DNA of 16,604 nucleotides from Victivallaceae bacterium (GTDB lineage Bacteria; Verrucomicrobiota; Lentisphaeria; Victivallales; Victivallaceae), in the NCBI GenBank assembly GCA_028717165.1, contig JAQUOK010000017.1, positions 1 to 16,604 of the forward strand. The letters are read 5' to 3'. Below, one piece after another: positions 13,924 to 16,604 of the stretch. Position numbers and translations under genes: made by a program. Positions within the stretch are counted from its first letter, which is position 1. Each line of letters opens with the position of its first letter. The notes below the pieces were generated by a model. It had not been told where the DNA came from. It worked only from the letters and a program-made list of their open reading frames with translations, and searched no databases.

Positions 13924-14382
13924 TTATTGTGCTTCAACGGCCGCCATATGCGGAATCGCGCCCGGAGGATTGCCGGGAATTATTATCGTACCGCCCGGAA
14001 AGTTTTTTACGTAAATAATGTCCTGATAACTTTTGCCGTAAGCCTTCCAGATTGCCGTCATTTTAGTTTTTTCCCAACCGTCAAGTTCAGGAGTTTGACA
14101 CCGTTTGTCAACAAACAGATAGACTGTTACCGGAACATTGACTTTAAAACTGAAACCCTTTCCGGTAGCACCGCTGTTTCCCCTGGGAACACTGACCGTC
14201 TGCAGGTCCTCAAGCTCCTGCGGTATTGCCGCCAGCTTAAAATTACCGGAACGGGTAATTCCGACCTTGCATGGTGAGCTTGTTCCATTGTCGGAAATAT
14301 CATTTATCCTGACTTTAACCATGGCCAAACCGGAGAAACAGATTAGCCCCAATAAAACAGATACGCTCTTCAATAATTTCAT
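13924..14382 (-). CDS. Small secreted beta-rich protein, function unknown
   Basis: A 152-residue protein with an N-terminal signal peptide (MKLLKSVSVLLGLICFSGLA; cleavage probably near residue 20). Cys15 is not in a good lipobox, so it should be exported free. The mature part is beta-strand-like and contains NFKLAAIPQELEDLQTV (48-64), FSFKVNVPVTVYLFVDKR (77-94), DGWEKTK (101-107) and VKNFPGGTIIIPGN (125-138). From memory, this order (PxxL, a strand ending VYxxxDxR, a W-x-x-T turn, then FPxGxxxxxGN) resembles accessory domains attached to secreted carbohydrate-active or sulfatase-like proteins in PVC bacteria; here it stands alone. Its ATG overlaps the TGA of the upstream dehydrogenase (ATGA), so translation is coupled, with AGGAG just upstream inside that gene. 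A sugar-binding role is a guess. Confidence 0.8.
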   Translation of the reverse strand: MKLLKSVSVLLGLICFSGLAMVKVRINDISDNGTSSPCKVGITRSGNFKLAAIPQELEDLQTVSVPRGNSGATGKGFSFKVNVPVTVYLFVDKRCQTPELDGWEKTKMTAIWKAYGKSYQDIIYVKNFPGGTIIIPGNPPGAIPHMAAVEAQ

Positions 14383-15560
14383 TTCCTGCTCCTTTCCTGA
14401 AAAACCGTTTTGTCAAAATATCTTGACAAATCGTCCGGAACTTTCGGTATTGCCTGAAGCGAACAACCGGAACGCATTGATTTGTGCCCTAGCACCCCGA
14501 CCGCCACAGCATTTCTGGCCGCAATCGGGGAAGTGTTCGTTTTGGCGCCGTAGCGGACAAAATCAAGGAAACTGGGAATTATCCCGGAATCCGCTCCGCC
14601 ATGGCCTCCTTCCACCGGTTTAAGTTTGTAGATTATATCCGGGGTCTGCCTGGGACCGCGCCTGTTCCACACGTGCACTTCGCCCGCCCCGTCGCCGATG
14701 TTTTCAATCCTTCCCCGCGTACCGATAAACGTATAATTCCGTTCGCTGTCCGGGGTATAGTGGCATTGGACGTAAGAAGCCTGAGCTCCGTTTTCAAGCT
14801 GCATCATGATCATATTATGGTCCTCTACGTCTATTACCGGAGAAAAACCTTCCTGTTCGAGCGGCGGCCACTGATTAAGCTGCAGTTTGAACATAGGTTC
14901 ATCAGGAGACCGGCGTTTACATTTATCATAAACCGACAGCATGCCCATGCCGACCACGGCTTTGGTATAACTGTGCATCAGCCAATGTATAACGTCTATG
15001 TCGTGGGCTCCTTTCTGGAGCAGCAGGCCGGTTGTATTCCGGCGTTCGGAATGCCAGTCCCGGAAATAGGCGTTGCCGCCATATCCCACAAAATGCCGGC
15101 ACCAGCCGGCCTGGATATCTCCGATGGCGCCTGAATCAATAATTTCCTTCATTTTCAGGATGATCGGAAAATGTCTCATATTATGTCCGACGAAAAGTTT
15201 CGAGCCGGTTTCCATCGCGGTTCTCAATATCCGGTCGCATCCTTCAATAGTAATCGCCATCGGTTTTTCCAGATAAATAGCTTTCCCGGCTTCCAGGGCC
15301 GCAACGGCAAGTTCTTCGTGCAGAAAATCCGGCGCGGTGATGAAAACCGCGTCGATTTCAGTTTGCTTCAGTAATTCCCGGTAGTCTTCCGTAATAAAAA
15401 CATCTTCGCCGATATGCTCTTTGAATTCCTGCAGGGCTGCGGCTTTTATGTCCGCTCCCGCTATTACTCTGCAACCGTCTTCAGGCTTGTGCGCCGCACG
15501 GGCAAGCCCGCCCCGACCGCTGACTCCGATTACACCGATCTTCAGTTCTTTCATGATCAT
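14379..15560 (-). CDS. Gfo/Idh/MocA-family NAD(P)-dependent oxidoreductase (second copy)
   Basis: A 393-residue cytosolic dehydrogenase of normal family length. Residues 6-20 give the Rossmann strand and loop (LKIGVIGVSGRGG); the family motif EKP is intact (98-100, YLEKPMA), and GAHDID (184-189) supplies His186 and Asp189. It is therefore more canonical than the copy at 6696-7964 and not a close duplicate of it. I chose ATG 15560 because AAGGA at 15572-15568 lies 7 nt upstream; a TTG at 15563 is too close and ATG 15554 leaves 13 nt. It lies 33 bp after the TPR gene and its TGA overlaps the start of the small secreted protein. Substrate is likely a sugar or cyclitol; identity unknown. Confidence 0.93.
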   Translation of the reverse strand: MIMKELKIGVIGVSGRGGLARAAHKPEDGCRVIAGADIKAAALQEFKEHIGEDVFITEDYRELLKQTEIDAVFITAPDFLHEELAVAALEAGKAIYLEKPMAITIEGCDRILRTAMETGSKLFVGHNMRHFPIILKMKEIIDSGAIGDIQAGWCRHFVGYGGNAYFRDWHSERRNTTGLLLQKGAHDIDVIHWLMHSYTKAVVGMGMLSVYDKCKRRSPDEPMFKLQLNQWPPLEQEGFSPVIDVEDHNMIMMQLENGAQASYVQCHYTPDSERNYTFIGTRGRIENIGDGAGEVHVWNRRGPRQTPDIIYKLKPVEGGHGGADSGIIPSFLDFVRYGAKTNTSPIAARNAVAVGVLGHKSMRSGCSLQAIPKVPDDLSRYFDKTVFQERSRK

Positions 15561-15593
15561 CAATAATTCCTTATATTAGTTCCGATAAAGGTT

Positions 15594-16604
15594 TTACATA
15601 TCTGCAATTAAAGCCAAAGCCTCAGGAACAGATTTTATTTTGCGCATGGCGGCGGCAAGGCCGGACATTTTGCGCAACAACGCCGAACACGGATAATCAT
15701 TTACGGCTTTTTCGGCAATCCCGACAGCCTTGGCAAATTCATTATTCAGCAATTTGTCCAGAATGGCTTTTGAGATTCGGTTTTCCTGTTTTGCGAGATC
15801 GTCTTTTCCGACCGGCATTTCCGGGCGCTCAAAATCGGAACAAGCCAGTTCTTTTGCAGACAATTCAATTGCGGCGAACTCATCGAAGGAAAGTTTTCGC
15901 CTTTCGGAGAATTCGGCCCCGTTATAAGCGCCGGTTTCCTTTTTACTCAAAATATCCTGCCGGCGGCTTTCCGCTTTTTTCCGCTCGCCAAGCGCATCGT
16001 CGATCATGGCCAGCATAAAACGGGCAAGACGACTGTGTTCTCCCAGATAATGAGAAGTCGAACCCAGATTTTCGGGAAATTCCATGATCTTTGCAAAATT
16101 CCGGGCAGCTTCCTGAAAATTCCCGGCCGCCAAAAGCGAAAAACCGTTTACAAGCAGGCAATCGACATAAAGACGCCGGACATAAGCCTGCCCTTCGTGC
16201 TGAGAAAATTTATGCGAAACGAGAACAGACAAGGTTTTTTCCGGCTGTCCATTATCGAAAAGCAGCCGGGCTCTCCTGAACGCAATGTCGCCACGGTGTG
16301 AAATTGCTTCAGGAACGCTTTCGGCCAGCCGGTTCCTTGCGCCCGGATCCTGTTTTTTGTGCAGCGCTTCATCCAGAGCGAGATAGAGCCTTCTGTCAAA
16401 ACGGCCAGGACTGACCGCTTTTTCCAGAAAACGAACTTCTTCAGCAATATCGTTCACAAGCAAAGCGTGCTGGGAAATACTTTGGGATGAAAGTATCTTA
16501 ATTTCTTCCTTTGACGTATGTTTCAAAGCATAATGCAGACATTTCAGACCTTCTTCCGGCTGTCCGTTCTGGATAAGCCACAGGCCGCTCAGATATTTCA
16601 GAGA
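15594..16604 (-). CDS. TPR-containing protein resembling DUF5107 C-terminus (5' end outside window)
   Basis: The frame is open from its TAA at 15594 through the window edge, giving 336 visible residues; the true start lies beyond 16604. A TTG inside the frame at 16526 should not be taken as the start, because the residues before it (YLSGLWLIQNGQPEEGLKCL) continue the same helical repeat pattern. The visible part is helical TPR-like repeats, including LVNGFSLLAAGNFQEAARNFAKIMEFPENLGS and a later FAKAVGIAEKAVNDYPCSALLRKMSGL. From memory, the phrase A-x-x-x-F-PENLG after a GxxxxAA repeat is typical of the C-terminal region of large DUF5107 proteins found near glycan-utilisation genes. It is the first visible gene of the operon. 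Function unknown. Confidence 0.75.
   Translation of the reverse strand, partial: SLKYLSGLWLIQNGQPEEGLKCLHYALKHTSKEEIKILSSQSISQHALLVNDIAEEVRFLEKAVSPGRFDRRLYLALDEALHKKQDPGARNRLAESVPEAISHRGDIAFRRARLLFDNGQPEKTLSVLVSHKFSQHEGQAYVRRLYVDCLLVNGFSLLAAGNFQEAARNFAKIMEFPENLGSTSHYLGEHSRLARFMLAMIDDALGERKKAESRRQDILSKKETGAYNGAEFSERRKLSFDEFAAIELSAKELACSDFERPEMPVGKDDLAKQENRISKAILDKLLNNEFAKAVGIAEKAVNDYPCSALLRKMSGLAAAMRKIKSVPEALALIADM

Noticed and set aside
15594..16526. Complete 310-residue gene starting at TTG 16526
   Set aside because: The frame continues unbroken to the window edge with the same repeat-like helical sequence, so the gene is truncated by the window, not short.

Overview
The window reads as chromosomal DNA of a bacterium, most likely from the PVC superphylum and probably near Lentisphaerota (Victivallales-like). 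This placement is inference from gene content. The clues are a small coiled-coil protein of a type I associate with PVC genomes (775-1050), a C-terminal TPR region resembling DUF5107 proteins (15594 to the window end), an FAD-dependent oxidoreductase, two Gfo/Idh/MocA dehydrogenases, and a secreted beta-rich domain of a kind seen beside carbohydrate-active proteins. There are no phage, IS, rRNA, tRNA or CRISPR features.

Layout. 1-400: acyl carrier protein gene acpP with its own terminator. 400-774: non-coding. 775-1050: small charged coiled-coil protein. 1197-1994: alpha/beta hydrolase (esterase type) on the + strand, whose stop codon abuts the stop of a convergent two-gene exporter operon (ABC half-transporter 3083-4801, HlyD-type fusion protein 1995-3068). 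4802-5170: AT-rich non-coding spacer holding four copies of a DnaA-box-like 9-mer. 5171-9268: a self-contained minus-strand unit with a ROK-family repressor (8049-9191), a Gfo/Idh dehydrogenase (6696-7964) and a class III PLP aminotransferase (5241-6608). It has a clear promoter with overlapping operator-like half-sites at one end and a strong terminator at the other. Both of its internal spacers carry 7-bp tandem repeats. 9292-9673: non-coding, with a palindrome-rich segment that could encode a structured RNA. 9674-12459: plus-strand operon ptsH-ptsI-HAD phosphatase (HPr, enzyme I, small HAD hydrolase). 12533 to the end: minus-strand operon of a TPR protein (cut by the window edge), a Gfo/Idh dehydrogenase, a translationally coupled small secreted protein and an FAD-dependent oxidoreductase.

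How the parts fit. The ROK unit looks like an autoregulated, inducible pathway that oxidises a sugar or cyclitol-like compound and transaminates a keto or aldehyde group; the substrate cannot be read from sequence. The right-hand operon looks like another sugar or glycan oxidation cluster. HPr and enzyme I supply the phosphate relay for PTS transport or regulation, and HPr keeps the serine site used by HPr kinase. Nothing here is a proven new system. The observations most worth checking are the DnaA-box-like cluster, the ROK operator array, the structured segment upstream of ptsH, and the heptad repeats confined to the spacers of the ROK operon.
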